From Rhizobium phaseoli (lineage in GTDB: Bacteria; Pseudomonadota; Alphaproteobacteria; Rhizobiales; Rhizobiaceae), in assembly GCF_010668805.1 (NCBI RefSeq), contig NZ_WUFT01000001.1:124001-188000 (forward strand): a stretch of DNA of 64,000 bases, given 5' to 3'. The translations under genes were made by a program, and so were the position numbers. The notes under the pieces were generated by a model. That model did no database searches. It was not told where the DNA came from and saw only the letters and a list, made by a program, of their open reading frames with translations. How positions within the stretch are numbered: position 1 is the first letter of the stretch; every line of letters begins with the position of its first letter. Positions 43,289-54,020 of this stretch are shown piece after piece.

Positions 43289-44272
43289 ATGCTGGCGCGA
43301 TTTTTCAGATCCCCGAAACGATCCTTTGAGTCGCTGTCCGAGCAGGAGATTCTCGCCCTTGCGATCGCCTCCGAGGAGGACGATGCCCGCATCTATCTCG
43401 CCTATGCCGATAGGCTGCGCCGCGAATTTCCGGCCTCGGCCAAAGTCTTCGAAGATATGGCCGAGGTCGAGGACACGCATCGCAAATCCTTGTTCGAAAT
43501 CCATCGCCAGCGTTTCGGCGAGCGCATTCCGCTGATCCGGCGTGAACATGTCGAAGGTTTTTATGAGCGCAAGCCCGACTGGCTGAGGGCAAACCTGACG
43601 CTGGATGCGATGCGCCGGGAGACCGAGGCGATGGAGGAGCAGGCCTACCGTTTCTATGTCGAGGCGGCAAAACGCACCTCGGACGCCTCGACGCGCGAGC
43701 TTCTCGGCGACCTTGCGCTTGCCGAACAAGGGCATGAGGACATCGCCCGCATGCTGGGCGACAAACATACGCCTGAAGATGTCAAACATGACGAAAACGA
43801 GACGGTGCATCGGCAGTTCGTGCTGACCTATGTGCAGCCGGGTCTAGCCGGGCTGATGGATGGCTCGGTCTCGACGCTGGCGCCGATCTTCGCCGCCGCC
43901 TTCGCCACGCAGGATACCTGGCAGACTTTCCTTATCGGCCTGTCGGCCTCCGTCGGCGCCGGCATCTCGATGGGTTTCACCGAGGCCGCCCATGACGACG
44001 GCAAGATCTCCGGCAGGGGCTCGCCGGTCAAACGCGGCCTTGCCTGCGGCATCATGACGGCGCTCGGCGGGCTCGGCCACGCCCTGCCTTACCTGATCCC
44101 GCATTTCTGGACGGCGACCATCACCGCCGCCATCGTCGTCTTCTTCGAACTCTGGGCAATCGCCTTCATCCAGAACCGCTACATGGAAACCCCCTTCCTG
44201 CGCGCCGCCTTCCAGGTGGTGCTCGGCGGCGGCCTGGTGCTCGGCGCGGGTATTCTGATTGGCAATGGGTGA
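43289..44272 (+). CDS. mbfA: Membrane-bound ferritin MbfA (rubrerythrin-VIT fusion)
   Basis: A 327-residue iron exporter. The N-terminal ferritin-like domain has the di-iron ligands in ALAIASEEDDARIYLAYADR, MAEVEDTHRKSL, EAMEEQAYRF and LAEQGHEDIAR. The C-terminal CCC1/VIT1 domain has about five membrane segments, from LAGLMDGSVSTLAPIFAAAF onwards. MbfA protects rhizobia and Agrobacterium from excess iron and peroxide. TTGGAGAAAGTC places the start at ATG 43289. Its promoter carries an Irr box. Confidence 0.93.
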   Translation: MLARFFRSPKRSFESLSEQEILALAIASEEDDARIYLAYADRLRREFPASAKVFEDMAEVEDTHRKSLFEIHRQRFGERIPLIRREHVEGFYERKPDWLRANLTLDAMRRETEAMEEQAYRFYVEAAKRTSDASTRELLGDLALAEQGHEDIARMLGDKHTPEDVKHDENETVHRQFVLTYVQPGLAGLMDGSVSTLAPIFAAAFATQDTWQTFLIGLSASVGAGISMGFTEAAHDDGKISGRGSPVKRGLACGIMTALGGLGHALPYLIPHFWTATITAAIVVFFELWAIAFIQNRYMETPFLRAAFQVVLGGGLVLGAGILIGNG

Positions 44273-44456
44273 GGAGCGGTCGGCGAAGCCGAGCAATCGA
44301 TCCAATGAATCGATTGCAGCGACGAACGCGCTGAGCCCAAGGCGAAGGGCCGGGAAACGGTGCGGCAAACCCATGCCTTATCTCATGCGAGGCTGCAGCA
44401 CAGCGATCAGGCCTTCGTGAGGGCCGGAGCGCTCCCTTAGCGCCACCCCAAAAAGC

Positions 44457-44482
44457 AAAAGGCCGACTTTCGCCGGCCTTTT
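44457..44482. terminator. Bidirectional Rho-independent terminator
   Basis: AAAAGGCCG (44457-44465) and CGGCCTTTT (44474-44482) form a perfect 9-bp stem with A and T tails on both sides. It can end both the mbfA message and the convergent protease gene, whose stop lies 20 bases away. Confidence 0.85.
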
Positions 44483-44502
44483 CCCACGCCCCCCAAAAAC
44501 TC

Positions 44503-45120
44503 TTAGCGCAGTGCGCCGACCAGAACGTCGCGGCCGTTCTCGATGGTGACCCAGCGGCCGGAATTGTAGCTCGATTGGCGCTTGACGAAGGAATAGGGCG
44601 TCCCAAACCACGGCTTGACGTCGGAGGCGAGGTTGTCGAGCACGAAATCGCCCTCGCCAGTGCGCAGCGTCAGCACGGCATGGCCTTCACCGTCCGGCTT
44701 GCGCACGACGGTCATCAGCAGGTCGGCCGCCGAAAAGCCGCGCTGGATCAGCATGCGGCGCTTCAGCAGCGCGAAATCCTCGCAGTCGCCGGCCGTGGTC
44801 GGATAGGCCCAGACTTCATCCTTGCCGTAGATTTCCTTGTCGGTCATCGGCGTGATCGTGCGGTTGACCGTGGCGTTGACCGAACGCACCAGCGACCATT
44901 TTGCCGGCGTCATCTCGACCGGGCCGGAATTGCGGTTTGCGCCGCATTCACTGCGGTGGATCTGACAGAAATCGTAATGGCCAATCGGCTGAGACGTGGC
45001 ATTGCCCGTTACCATGGAAGCATTTCTGCTGGGGGCCGGTATGGCGGCCGTCGCCATCGCAAACATGGCCATCATGGCCACAAAAATACCCTTTATCCGC
45101 ACGCCCGCTCTTCCTCGCAT
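44503..45120 (-). CDS. BTLCP family transglutaminase-like cysteine peptidase
   Basis: A 205-residue bacterial transglutaminase-like cysteine protease (family C93, DUF920). Catalytic Cys is in TTAGDCEDFALLKRRML, His in DGEGHAVLTLRT and Asp in DFVLDNLASDV. A signal peptide precedes it (GIFVAMMAMFAMATAAIPA). Members are periplasmic and usually linked to adhesin or surface-protein processing. A GTG at 45102 with GAGGAAG upstream is a possible alternative start that shortens the signal peptide's basic part. Confidence 0.88.
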   Translation of the reverse strand: MRGRAGVRIKGIFVAMMAMFAMATAAIPAPSRNASMVTGNATSQPIGHYDFCQIHRSECGANRNSGPVEMTPAKWSLVRSVNATVNRTITPMTDKEIYGKDEVWAYPTTAGDCEDFALLKRRMLIQRGFSAADLLMTVVRKPDGEGHAVLTLRTGEGDFVLDNLASDVKPWFGTPYSFVKRQSSYNSGRWVTIENGRDVLVGALR

Positions 45121-45266
45121 CGCCCCTTATTTATTAACAAAGTGTTAATGGAGAGGGCCGAGAAGAGTCAATCGTTACTTCTTGGGAGCACCTTGCGACT
45201 CGCCGACATGGTTAAAATGTCACGGGTCAGGGGCTTGCGTCAGGGGAGTTTCTCGGCCGGTGCCGT

Positions 45267-46106
45267 TCAAACGGGCATCTGCCTGCTGGTCGATGAACGG
45301 ATGATGCCTTTGACGGCGGCAAGCAGAAGGGCGATATCGCTCGGGCGGGACAGCCGGTGGTCGCCGTCGCGGATGAAGGTCAGCACCACGTCGTCGGCGG
45401 GAAGATGCTCCACAAGTTTCATCGCATGCGCATGCGGCACGTCGGCGTCTTTCATGCCCTGGAGAATATGTACCGGGCAGCCCGTTTCGATGATGCCGTC
45501 GAGCACCCGGTTTTCGCGGCCGTCCTCGATCAGTGCCCTGGTATAGATGTTCGGCTCGGGACTATATTGCGATCGCTCTTCGAAATAGCCGCGCTCGGCA
45601 AGCGACTTGCGCTCCTTGGCCTTGAGGTTCGGCTCGATCAGCTCGGAGGTGAAATCGGGCGCCGGCGCGATCAGCACCATTCCTTCGAGTTTTGGCCCCT
45701 CGAGCTTTGGGCCGTCTCGCCGTTGAAGTTCCTGAGCCAGGCGAAGCGCGATCCAGCCACCCATCGAGGAGCCGACGAGGATCACCCGTTCAGGGGCAAC
45801 GTGGCGGATGACGGCAAGCGCCTCCTCCAGCCAGCGTGAGATCGTCCCATCTGTGAAGCTGCCGCCGGACAGTCCGTGGCCGGAATAATCGAGACGGATG
45901 CAGGCAAGCCCAAGTTCCGCCGCCAGCCCGTCGAGTTCCGCCGCCTTGGTGCCGCTCATGTCGGAGCGGTAGCCGGACAGCCAGACGAGCGCCGGGGCGC
46001 CATTGCCGGCCTGCGCCGGGCGCACCAGCATGGCGATCTCGCGCGCTGCCTCTCCCTCGCCGACCGTCAGGAACTGCGGCTGGGCATTGGGCATCTGATC
46101 GAACAT
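45267..46106 (-). CDS. Alpha/beta hydrolase
   Basis: A 279-residue serine hydrolase: nucleophile elbow ILVGSSMGGWIALRLA, oxyanion region LVWLSGYRSDMSGTK, DYSGHGLSGGSF, acid in LQGMKDADVPHAHA and His in RDGDHRLSRPSDI. Resemblance is to the ABHD10-type cytoplasmic esterases and thioesterases. A short tandem duplication (PKLEGPKLEG) lies before strand beta-6. It diverges from infC. Confidence 0.87.
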   Translation of the reverse strand: MFDQMPNAQPQFLTVGEGEAAREIAMLVRPAQAGNGAPALVWLSGYRSDMSGTKAAELDGLAAELGLACIRLDYSGHGLSGGSFTDGTISRWLEEALAVIRHVAPERVILVGSSMGGWIALRLAQELQRRDGPKLEGPKLEGMVLIAPAPDFTSELIEPNLKAKERKSLAERGYFEERSQYSPEPNIYTRALIEDGRENRVLDGIIETGCPVHILQGMKDADVPHAHAMKLVEHLPADDVVLTFIRDGDHRLSRPSDIALLLAAVKGIIRSSTSRQMPV

Positions 46107-46285
46107 CGGCGAAACTCCTGTTATTTTGGCCTATAAAACAGATTCTTGGCAGGCTGACAGCGGGTGATTTTTCCGCTAAAGGATGATATTGACTCCGTTG
46201 CAGCGATGACGCGACACGTTTGTGCACCCCGATATGGGAGCGCGAGGCTGCAACGTTCCGAAAACAACGCGAGGAGAATACGACC

Positions 46286-46822
46286 ATTCGCAGACCTTTT
46301 AAAACCGACGCGCCCGTGAAGGACGGACCGCGCTCGAACCGTGAAATCCGCATTCCCAAAGTTCAGCTGATCGGGGCTGACGGCGAGAATATGGGCGTCG
46401 TGCCTACCGACCAGGCCTTGAAAATGGCTGAGGAAGCCGGCCTCGATCTCGTCGAAATTTCCCCCAATGTCGAGCCGCCTGTGTGCAAGATCCTCGATCT
46501 GGGCAAGCTGAAATATGCCAACCAGAAGAAGGCTGCCGAGGCGCGCAAGAAGCAGAAGATCGTCGAAGTCAAAGAAATCAAAATGCGCCCGAACATCGAC
46601 ACCCATGACTATGAGGTGAAGATGAAGGCGATGGGTCGCTTCTTCGACGAAGGCGACAAGGTCAAGGTGACGCTGAAGTTCCGCGGCCGTGAAATGGCCC
46701 ACCAGGAACTCGGCATGAAGCTTCTGCAGCAGGTCAAGGCCGATACGACCGAGTTCGCCAAGGTCGAAGCTGAGCCCAAGCTCGAAGGCCGCCAGATGAT
46801 GATGGTGCTGGCGCCGAAGTAA
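46286..46822 (+). CDS. infC: Translation initiation factor IF-3, ATT start
   Basis: IF-3 keeps 30S subunits free and checks initiator tRNA pairing. The 178-residue product starts at ATT (46286), preceded by GAGGAG 9 bases upstream; there is no ATG or GTG at the family N-terminus. ATT starts let IF-3 repress its own synthesis, as in E. coli (AUU). Motifs: [20 protein letters not shown] and [16 protein letters not shown] frame open to 46220 is only upstream read-through. Confidence 0.95.
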   Translation: MRRPFKTDAPVKDGPRSNREIRIPKVQLIGADGENMGVVPTDQALKMAEEAGLDLVEISPNVEPPVCKILDLGKLKYANQKKAAEARKKQKIVEVKEIKMRPNIDTHDYEVKMKAMGRFFDEGDKVKVTLKFRGREMAHQELGMKLLQQVKADTTEFAKVEAEPKLEGRQMMMVLAPK

Positions 46823-46844
46823 GCGCCAGGCACTTTTTCGCCCC

Positions 46845-46870
46845 AAGGCCGTCCGCAAGGGCGGCTTTTG
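46845..46870 (+). terminator. Rho-independent terminator after infC
   Basis: GCCGTCC, the loop GCAA and GGGCGGC form a stem with one G-U pair, followed by TTTTG. It lies about 25 bases past infC and may separate infC from rpmI-rplT, which have their own promoter. Confidence 0.65.
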
Positions 46871-46933
46871 TGCTTTCGGCCATGATGATTCAGGCCTTGT
46901 ACCGGATGTGCGAAGATTCCGCCCGTCGCCCCG

Positions 46934-46962
46934 TTGCACTTTCAGGACGCTGCGGTTATAAG
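46934..46962 (+). promoter_or_regulatory. Near-consensus sigma-70 promoter for rpmI-rplT
   Basis: TTGCAC, a 17-base spacer and TATAAG. It gives a leader of about 178 bases before rpmI and explains separate control of the L35-L20 pair. Confidence 0.7.
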
Positions 46963-47045
46963 CGCGCGTCCGAACTGACCGGCAGGGCATGCCGTGGCAG
47001 TTTCGAATGCTTGCGGAACGGTTCGTCACTGAAGCCGCAGATCAA

Positions 47046-47110
47046 CAACAAGCGCTCCCGCACCTTGTTGCGACGGCCGGAGAACCGGACTTCGCGAGAA
47101 GGGCTTTTTT
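47046..47110 (+). promoter_or_regulatory. Possible rpmI leader attenuator
   Basis: The leader has a CAACAAG/CTTGTTG stem (47046-47070), a CCGG-AGAA-CCGG hairpin (47077-47088), and a CTTC-GCGA-GAAG hairpin followed by GGC and six T residues (47090-47110), 36 bases before rpmI. This could be a terminator or an autoregulatory site for L20, by analogy with the L20-bound leaders of other bacteria. It matches no family I can name. Confidence 0.45.
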
Positions 47111-47146
47111 GATAAAGCGCGCAGGGAGGACAGAAGGAGTAGCAAA

Positions 47147-47350
47147 ATGCCCAAGATGAAGACGAAGTCCTCTGCCAAGAAGCGGTTCAAGATCACCGCA
47201 ACCGGCAAGGTCAAGGCTGCCGCTGCCGGCAAGCGCCATGGCATGATCAAGCGTTCCAACAAGTTCATTCGCGATGCACGTGGCACCATGGTTCTCGCAG
47301 AACCGGATGGCCGCAAGGTTATCAAGAATTACCTGCCGAACGGTCTCTGA
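47147..47350 (+). CDS. rpmI: 50S ribosomal protein L35
   Basis: A 67-residue basic protein with the full family sequence ([20 protein letters not shown] and [20 protein letters not shown]). GAAGGAG precedes the ATG. It is followed by rplT after 38 bases in the conserved infC-rpmI-rplT order. Confidence 0.98.
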   Translation: MPKMKTKSSAKKRFKITATGKVKAAAAGKRHGMIKRSNKFIRDARGTMVLAEPDGRKVIKNYLPNGL

Positions 47351-47388
47351 GACTCGTCCGCGAACGCTAGATTTAAGGAGATCATGAT

Positions 47389-47793
47389 ATGGCACGTGTA
47401 AAAAGAGGCGTCACCTCGCACGCCAAGCATAAGAAGGTTCTGAAGGCCGCAAAGGGCTTTTACGGCCGTCGCAAGAACACCATCCGGACCGCCAAGGCTG
47501 CTGTCGATCGTTCGAAGCAGTACGCTTACCGCGACCGCAAGGTCAACAAGCGCAACTTCCGTGCGCTCTGGATCCAGCGCATCAACGCCGCTGTCCGCGA
47601 ATTCGGCCTGACCTACGGCCGCTTCATCGACGGCCTGACCAAGGCTGGCATCGAAGTCGACCGCAAGGTTCTCTCCGACATGGCGATCCACGAGCCGGAA
47701 GCATTCGGCGCGCTGGTCAACGCTGCCAAGAAGGCTCTTGAGTACCTCAAGGACGCCGGCACGGCCAACGAGTTTGAAGGCGCGGTCAAGTAA
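47389..47793 (+). CDS. rplT: 50S ribosomal protein L20
   Basis: A 134-residue rRNA-binding protein needed early in 50S assembly: [20 protein letters not shown] and [20 protein letters not shown]. In several bacteria L20 represses its own operon through the leader, and a structured leader is present here before rpmI. AAGGAG precedes the ATG. A strong terminator follows at 47829. Confidence 0.98.
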   Translation: MARVKRGVTSHAKHKKVLKAAKGFYGRRKNTIRTAKAAVDRSKQYAYRDRKVNKRNFRALWIQRINAAVREFGLTYGRFIDGLTKAGIEVDRKVLSDMAIHEPEAFGALVNAAKKALEYLKDAGTANEFEGAVK

Positions 47794-47828
47794 CCAGCGC
47801 TTCCCAGCTTTGAATTTTTGATTTTGGG

Positions 47829-47870
47829 AAACCCGCGCTGGTTTGGGCTAGCGCGGGTTTTTCTTTCTTT
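47829..47870 (+). terminator. Rho-independent terminator after rplT
   Basis: AAACCCGCGCT and AGCGCGGGTTT form an 11-bp stem with an 8-base-class loop, followed by TTCTTTCTTT. Confidence 0.88.
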
Positions 47871-47941
47871 ATATTCCTTGCGCCGGCCGGCGCCGCCTGC
47901 CTCCCGATCGCCCGCCTGATACTGGACGGAAAGAAGTGACA

Positions 47942-49024
47942 ATGTCAGATATCGACCAGCTCAACGCCTCGCTGCTCGCCGAAATCGCCGCCGCCAATGA
48001 CGAGGCGGCCCTCGAGGCCGTGCGCGTTTCCGCCCTCGGCAAGAAGGGCTCCGTCTCCGAGCTGTTGAAGACGCTCGGCGCCATGACGCCGGAGGAACGC
48101 CAGACCAAGGGCGCTGCGATCAACACCTTGAAGAATGCGGTGACCGAGGCGCTCGCCGCCCGCAAAACGACGCTCCGCCAAGAGGCGATCAATGCGCGGC
48201 TGAAGGCCGAGACGGTCGATGTCAGCCTGCCGGTGCGCTCTTCGCCTGCCGAGCGCGGCCGCATCCATCCGATCAGTCAGATCGTCGACGAGATCACCGC
48301 GATCTTTGCCGACATGGGCTTCTCGATCGCCGAAGGTCCGGACATCGAGACCGATTATTACAATTTCACCGCGCTGAATTTCCCCGAAGGCCACCCGGCC
48401 CGCGAGATGCACGACACCTTTTTCTTCCATCCGGACGAGAATGGCGAGCGCAAGGTGCTGCGCACCCATACCTCGCCGGTGCAGGTGCGTACCATGGAGA
48501 CGCAGAAGCCGCCGATCCGCATCATCATCCCCGGCAAGACCTACCGCCAGGACAGCGACGCCACGCATTCGCCGATGTTTCATCAGGTCGAGGGCCTGGT
48601 CGTCGACAAGAAGGCCAATGTCGCCAACATCCGCTGGGTGCTCGAGGAATTCTGCAAGACCTTCTTCGAGGTCGACAGCGTGACAATGCGTTTCCGCCCG
48701 TCTTTCTTTCCTTTCACCGAGCCCTCTTTCGAGGTCGATATCCAGTGCGACCGCTCCGGCCCGATCGTCAAGTTCGGCGAAGGCAGCGACTGGATGGAGA
48801 TCCTCGGCTGCGGCATGGTCCATCCGAACGTGCTGCGTTACGGCGGGCTCGATCCGGACGAATATCAGGGTTTTGCCTGGGGCATGGGCCTCGACCGCAT
48901 CGCCATGCTGAAATACGGCATGCCCGACCTGCGCGATTTCTTCAACGCCGACGTCCGCTGGATGACGCATTACGGTTTCCGCCCGCTCGACATGCCGACG
49001 CTGTTCGGCGGCCTCAGCGCTTGA
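47942..49024 (+). CDS. pheS: Phenylalanyl-tRNA synthetase alpha subunit
   Basis: The catalytic subunit of the alpha2-beta2 enzyme, 360 residues. N-terminal coiled coil (residues 1-90), class II motif 2 around [14 protein letters not shown] and [20 protein letters not shown], and motif 3 [27 protein letters not shown] precedes the ATG at 47942; a GTG two codons earlier is less likely. pheT follows after 16 bases. Confidence 0.97.
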   Translation: MSDIDQLNASLLAEIAAANDEAALEAVRVSALGKKGSVSELLKTLGAMTPEERQTKGAAINTLKNAVTEALAARKTTLRQEAINARLKAETVDVSLPVRSSPAERGRIHPISQIVDEITAIFADMGFSIAEGPDIETDYYNFTALNFPEGHPAREMHDTFFFHPDENGERKVLRTHTSPVQVRTMETQKPPIRIIIPGKTYRQDSDATHSPMFHQVEGLVVDKKANVANIRWVLEEFCKTFFEVDSVTMRFRPSFFPFTEPSFEVDIQCDRSGPIVKFGEGSDWMEILGCGMVHPNVLRYGGLDPDEYQGFAWGMGLDRIAMLKYGMPDLRDFFNADVRWMTHYGFRPLDMPTLFGGLSA

Positions 49025-49040
49025 ACGGAGAATTGGGACG

Positions 49041-51464
49041 ATGAAATTCACGCTCTCCTGGCTGAAAGAGCATCTGGAAACGGATGCCGGCCTCGATGAA
49101 ATCTGCACGCGCCTCACCGAGATCGGGCTGGAGGTCGAGGATGTCGACGACAAGGCGGCATTCAAGCCCTTCGTTATCGCTAGAATTGTCTCGGCGGAAA
49201 AACATCCGCAGGCCGATCGCCTGAAGGTGCTGATGGTCGATACCGGGGCCGGTGCGCCGGTTCAGGTCGTCTGCGGCGCCCCGAATGCGCGCGCCGGCCT
49301 GGTCGGCGCCTTCGCCGCCCCCGGAACCTATGTTCCCGGCATCGATGTGACGCTTGCCGTCGGCAATATCCGCGGCGTCGAAAGCCATGGCATGATGTGC
49401 TCCGAAAAGGAGCTGCAGATCTCCGACAGTCACGACGGCATCATCGATCTGCCTGAAGATGCGCCGGTCGGAAAGAGTTATGCCGCCTATGCGCATCTCG
49501 ACGATCCGGTCATCGAGATCAACCTGACGCCCAACCGGCCGGATTGCACCTCGATCCACGGCATTGCCCGCGATCTCGCCGCCTCCGGCCTCGGCACGCT
49601 GAAGACCCGGCCCGCGCCGTCCTTCGCCGTCGACGGCGAGACGCCGGTGAAGCTGACGCTCGATCTCGATGATCAGAGGCTCTGCCCGGGCTTTGCGCTG
49701 CGCCTCGTGCGCGGCGTCAGCAACGGCCCAAGCCCGCGCTGGATGCAGCAGCGGCTCACCGCCATCGGCCTGCGCCCGATCAACGCGCTGGTCGATGTCA
49801 CCAATTACATGACCTTCGATCAGGGCCGGCCGATGCACGTCTTCGACGCTGCCAAGGTCAAGGGCAACCTCACCGTTCGCCGTGCCGTCGAAGGCGAGAC
49901 CGTGCTGGCGCTCGACCAACGCGAATACAAGCTCGGCCCGAACAATGTCGTCATCTCCGATGAAGACGGCATCGAATCGATCGGCGGCATAATGGGCGGC
50001 GAACATTCCGGCTGCGACGAGAACACTGTCGACGTGCTGATCGAATCCGCCCTCTGGGATCCGATGAACATCGCCAAATCGGGCCGTAGCCTCGGCATCA
50101 TCACCGATGCCCGCTACCGCTTCGAACGCGGCGTCGATCCGGACTACATGGTGCCCGGTCTCGAACGCACGACGGAACTGGTGCTGGAACTCTGCGGCGG
50201 CACGGCCGCCAAGGCCGAAATCGTCGGCTACAAGGGTTACGAACCGAAGATCGTCGATTTCCCTTATTCCGAGGTCAAGCGCCTGACGGGGCTCGAAGTC
50301 TCGGATGAGGAAAGCAACAGCATTCTGACCCGCCTCGGCTTCACGGTCTCCGGTTCCGGCGAGCGTGTCTCCGTCGCCGTTCCTTCCTGGCGTCCCGACG
50401 TCGACGGCAAGGCCGATCTCGTCGAGGAGGTCATGCGGATCCACGGCGTCGACAATATCAAGCCGGCGCCGCTCGAAAGCCATGCGGCCGTTAACGGCAA
50501 GATCCTGACGACGCTGCAGATCCGCACCCGCATCGCCAAGCGGGCGCTTGCTTCGCGCGGCATGCTCGAAGCCGTCACCTGGTCCTTCATTCCGGAAGAT
50601 CAGGCCAAGCTCTTCGGCGGCGGTTCTTCCGCCCTCAAGCTTGCCAATCCGATCGCTGCCGAAATGTCGGATATGCGCCCCTCGCTGCTGCCCGGCCTGC
50701 TGACCGCAGCCCAGCGCAACGCCGACAAGGGTTACGCCGACGTCGCCCTCTTCGAGGTCTCCGGCACCTATGAGAACGACAGGCCGGACGGCCAGCGCCG
50801 CGTTGCCGGCGGCATCCGCCGCGGCACGGCTTCGCTTGCCGGCGCCGGTCGCGCCTGGTCGAATGCCGCCAAGGGCGGCGGCAAGCCGGTCGACGTCTTC
50901 GATGCCAAGGCCGATGCGCTCGCCGTCATCGAAGCCTGCGGCCTGCCGATGGGCAATATTCAGATCGAGCAGGGCGGGCCGGAATGGTATCATCCCGGCC
51001 GCTCCGGCACGATCAAGATGGGGCCGAAGGTGGTGCTCGGCTATTTCGGCGAATTCCATCCGCTGACGCTGGAAGCGCTCGATGTCTCCGGCGCGCTCTG
51101 CGGCTTCGAGGTCTATCTCGATGCCATGCCCGAGCCGAAGAAAAAGGCGACCCGCACCAAACCGGCGCTCGAGCTGTCGCCCTTCCAGGCGGTCAAGCGG
51201 GATTTCGCCTTCGTCGTCGACAAGACGGTGGAAGCAGGCGCCATCATCAAGGCTGCGACAAGTGCCGACCGCAAGCTCGTCACGGGCGTCAATGTTTTCG
51301 ACATCTTCGAAGGCGCTTCTGTCGGCGAGGGCAAGAAGTCGGTGGCGATCGAGGTTCAGATCCAGCCGGTCGAACGCACGCTGACGGATGAGGATTTCGA
51401 GGCGCTGACGCAGAAGATCATCGCCAGCGTGATGAAATTTACCGGCGGCGTCCTCAGAAGCTGA
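49041..51464 (+). CDS. pheT: Phenylalanyl-tRNA synthetase beta subunit
   Basis: 807 residues in the usual order: tRNA-binding EMAP domain (about 40-150, [20 protein letters not shown]), B3/4 editing domain (about 210-385), B5 DNA-binding-like domain (about 405-475), PheRS core, and C-terminal FDX-ACB domain (about 715-807). It binds tRNA-Phe and edits misacylated tyrosine. TTGGGACG lies before the ATG. Confidence 0.97.
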   Translation: MKFTLSWLKEHLETDAGLDEICTRLTEIGLEVEDVDDKAAFKPFVIARIVSAEKHPQADRLKVLMVDTGAGAPVQVVCGAPNARAGLVGAFAAPGTYVPGIDVTLAVGNIRGVESHGMMCSEKELQISDSHDGIIDLPEDAPVGKSYAAYAHLDDPVIEINLTPNRPDCTSIHGIARDLAASGLGTLKTRPAPSFAVDGETPVKLTLDLDDQRLCPGFALRLVRGVSNGPSPRWMQQRLTAIGLRPINALVDVTNYMTFDQGRPMHVFDAAKVKGNLTVRRAVEGETVLALDQREYKLGPNNVVISDEDGIESIGGIMGGEHSGCDENTVDVLIESALWDPMNIAKSGRSLGIITDARYRFERGVDPDYMVPGLERTTELVLELCGGTAAKAEIVGYKGYEPKIVDFPYSEVKRLTGLEVSDEESNSILTRLGFTVSGSGERVSVAVPSWRPDVDGKADLVEEVMRIHGVDNIKPAPLESHAAVNGKILTTLQIRTRIAKRALASRGMLEAVTWSFIPEDQAKLFGGGSSALKLANPIAAEMSDMRPSLLPGLLTAAQRNADKGYADVALFEVSGTYENDRPDGQRRVAGGIRRGTASLAGAGRAWSNAAKGGGKPVDVFDAKADALAVIEACGLPMGNIQIEQGGPEWYHPGRSGTIKMGPKVVLGYFGEFHPLTLEALDVSGALCGFEVYLDAMPEPKKKATRTKPALELSPFQAVKRDFAFVVDKTVEAGAIIKAATSADRKLVTGVNVFDIFEGASVGEGKKSVAIEVQIQPVERTLTDEDFEALTQKIIASVMKFTGGVLRS

Positions 51465-51489
51465 TCCTGCCGGCTTGCCGAGACAATGG

Positions 51490-51517
51490 GACCGGTCGTC
51501 AAGCGGCCGGTCTTTTC
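51490..51517. terminator. Terminator after pheT
   Basis: GACCGG and CCGGTC form a stem around TCGTCAAGCGG, followed by TTTTC. It lies between the convergent pheT and SnoaL-like genes. Confidence 0.7.
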
Positions 51518-51875
51518 ATGTGTGGAGATGGTAGAGCTTGCTGACGATCGTCCAACGGCCTTCGATCTTCAGCAGCGAGAGATAATCGGTGAATCGCATT
51601 CCGGCGAAATCGTCGGTGACCTTGACGCTCGCCGCATCGCCCTCGACATCGACGTTTTGGATATCCATGAACGGCTGCGTTCCGGGCGGCGCCGGCTCCT
51701 CCGCCAGGATTGCGGCGATGAACTCGTCCCGCGTCAGCCATTCGACGGCATTCTGGTAATAGCCGATGATCGAGCTTTTCGGGTGGAAGGCCTTTTTCAA
51801 GGCCGCCTCATTGGCGAAGGCCATGCCTTCGACATAGAGATGAACCGTCTGTTCGACTGCCTGCCTGTCCGACAT
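51516..51875 (-). CDS. NTF2/SnoaL-like (putative lumazine-binding) protein
   Basis: A 119-residue protein with the cone-shaped NTF2-like fold: VEQTVHLYVEGMAFANEAAL, KKAFHPKSSIIGYYQNAVEW and DYLSLLKIEGRWTIVSKLYH. The family includes small isomerases, hydrolases and ligand-binding proteins, so no reaction can be given. It lies downstream of an aldo/keto reductase in the same direction. Confidence 0.8.
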   Translation of the reverse strand: MSDRQAVEQTVHLYVEGMAFANEAALKKAFHPKSSIIGYYQNAVEWLTRDEFIAAILAEEPAPPGTQPFMDIQNVDVEGDAASVKVTDDFAGMRFTDYLSLLKIEGRWTIVSKLYHLHT

Positions 51876-51929
51876 GTTTTCATCCCGCTTGGTGAGATGG
51901 CGGTAAATAGTTTCACTCGGCTGGAAGGC

Positions 51930-51959
51930 AAGCCCGGCCGGTTGCAGCCGGCCGGGCTT
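51930..51959. terminator. Strong GC-rich hairpin between genes
   Basis: AAGCCCGGCCGG (51930-51941) and its complement (51948-51959) form a perfect 12-bp stem with a 6-base loop, just past the aldo/keto reductase stop. No U-run follows on the minus strand, so it may be a transcript-stabilising 3' hairpin rather than a complete terminator. Confidence 0.6.
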
Positions 51960-51962
51960 GGT

Positions 51963-52958
<996 letters not shown>

Positions 52959-53081
52959 AATGCGCTCCTGAGATGGTTTTGAACCGCGTGAGGGGGATGG
53001 CGGTACGGAGAGACCATATTCCTCCCGCATCCATCAGAAAACACATGCAGTTTCAAACGGGTTGTTCTATTATTTCGATCA

Positions 53082-53969
53082 ATGAACCGGACACAACTCT
53101 CGCAACTCGCCGTTCTCGCCGCCGTCTCCGAGCATCGCAGCTTCCGGGCCGCGGCCAAGGAGCTCCTGGTCGCCCCTTCGGCCATCAGCCATGCGATCTC
53201 GAGCCTCGAGGAGAGCCTGGGTGTCAGGCTCCTGGCGCGCACCACCCGCAGCGTCGCGCCGACGGAGGAGGGCCGCCTTCTTCTCGACAGGCTTCGCCCG
53301 GCGCTTGAGGAGATTGGCATTGCTTTGGAGGCGGTCCGTGATACCCGCGCCAGGCCCGCCGGAAACCTGCGCATCACCGCGCCGCGCTTTGCCTCCGATC
53401 TCCTGCTCGCCCCGCGCCTCGGCGACTTTCTCAACCTCTATCCCGATATCACCCTGGAGATTGCCAATGAGGACGGCTTCACCGATATCGTCAAGGAAGG
53501 GTTCGATGCCGGCATAAGGCTGGAGGAGAGCCTGGAAGCCGATATGATCGCCGTCAAGGTCTCGCCCGATATGACGACGGTGATCGCCGCGTCGCCTGAC
53601 TATTTCCAGCGCTATCCCAAACCTGAGCATCCGCGCGATCTCGTCCACCACCGCTGCATCAAACGGCGCTTCACCAACGGCTCGATCTATCGCTGGGAGT
53701 TTGAAAAGGACGGGCAGGAACTGGTCGTTTCCGTCGACGGGCCGTTGATCGTCAGCGAGGACCGGCTGGCCCTGCTTGCGGCGCTGAACGGCGCCGGCCT
53801 CGCTTATCTGTTCGACATGCGGGTCGATGCCGAGCTGGCGAGCGGCGGGCTCGTTCGGGTGCTGGAGGATTGGTGCGCGCCCTATTCCGGGCCGTTTCTC
53901 TATTATCCCACCCGCCGGCAGATGCGCCCGGCACTGCGTGCCTTCATCGATTTCTTCAAATATGTTTAG
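53082..53969 (+). CDS. LysR family transcriptional regulator
   Basis: 295 residues: winged helix-turn-helix at 1-60 (FRAAAKELLVAPSAISHAIS) and a periplasmic-binding-type effector domain (about 90-292). It belongs to the group controlling oxidoreductases and probably regulates the divergent aldo/keto reductase gene. Binding sites would be expected in 52959-53081; I did not find a clear T-N11-A site. Confidence 0.9.
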   Translation: MNRTQLSQLAVLAAVSEHRSFRAAAKELLVAPSAISHAISSLEESLGVRLLARTTRSVAPTEEGRLLLDRLRPALEEIGIALEAVRDTRARPAGNLRITAPRFASDLLLAPRLGDFLNLYPDITLEIANEDGFTDIVKEGFDAGIRLEESLEADMIAVKVSPDMTTVIAASPDYFQRYPKPEHPRDLVHHRCIKRRFTNGSIYRWEFEKDGQELVVSVDGPLIVSEDRLALLAALNGAGLAYLFDMRVDAELASGGLVRVLEDWCAPYSGPFLYYPTRRQMRPALRAFIDFFKYV

Positions 53970-53972
53970 GAG

Positions 53973-54009
53973 GAAACGGGCGACCGGCAAGGAACCTGCC
54001 GCCCGTTTC
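53973..54009. terminator. Bidirectional terminator
   Basis: GAAACGGGCG (53973-53982) and CGCCCGTTTC (54000-54009) make a perfect 10-bp stem with further inner pairing (CCGGCA and TGCCG), between the convergent LysR and YciE-like genes. Confidence 0.78.
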
Positions 54010-54020
54010 TGTTCATTCCG

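Noticed and set aside
44273..44456. A possible gene between mbfA and the terminator
   Set aside because: No frame with a start signal is present in this 184-base stretch; it is probably the mbfA 3' region, with a partial inverted repeat ATCGAT-CCAATGA-ATCGAT only.
49014..51059. Long minus-strand frame (681 codons) opposite pheT
   Set aside because: It is the antisense shadow of pheT: high-GC codon bias keeps the opposite frame open. The composition (His, Arg, Asp rich, no motifs) is typical of such shadows. The same applies to long antisense frames at 3067-4923, 35673-37310, 40045-41739, 47945-49165 and 61659-63560.
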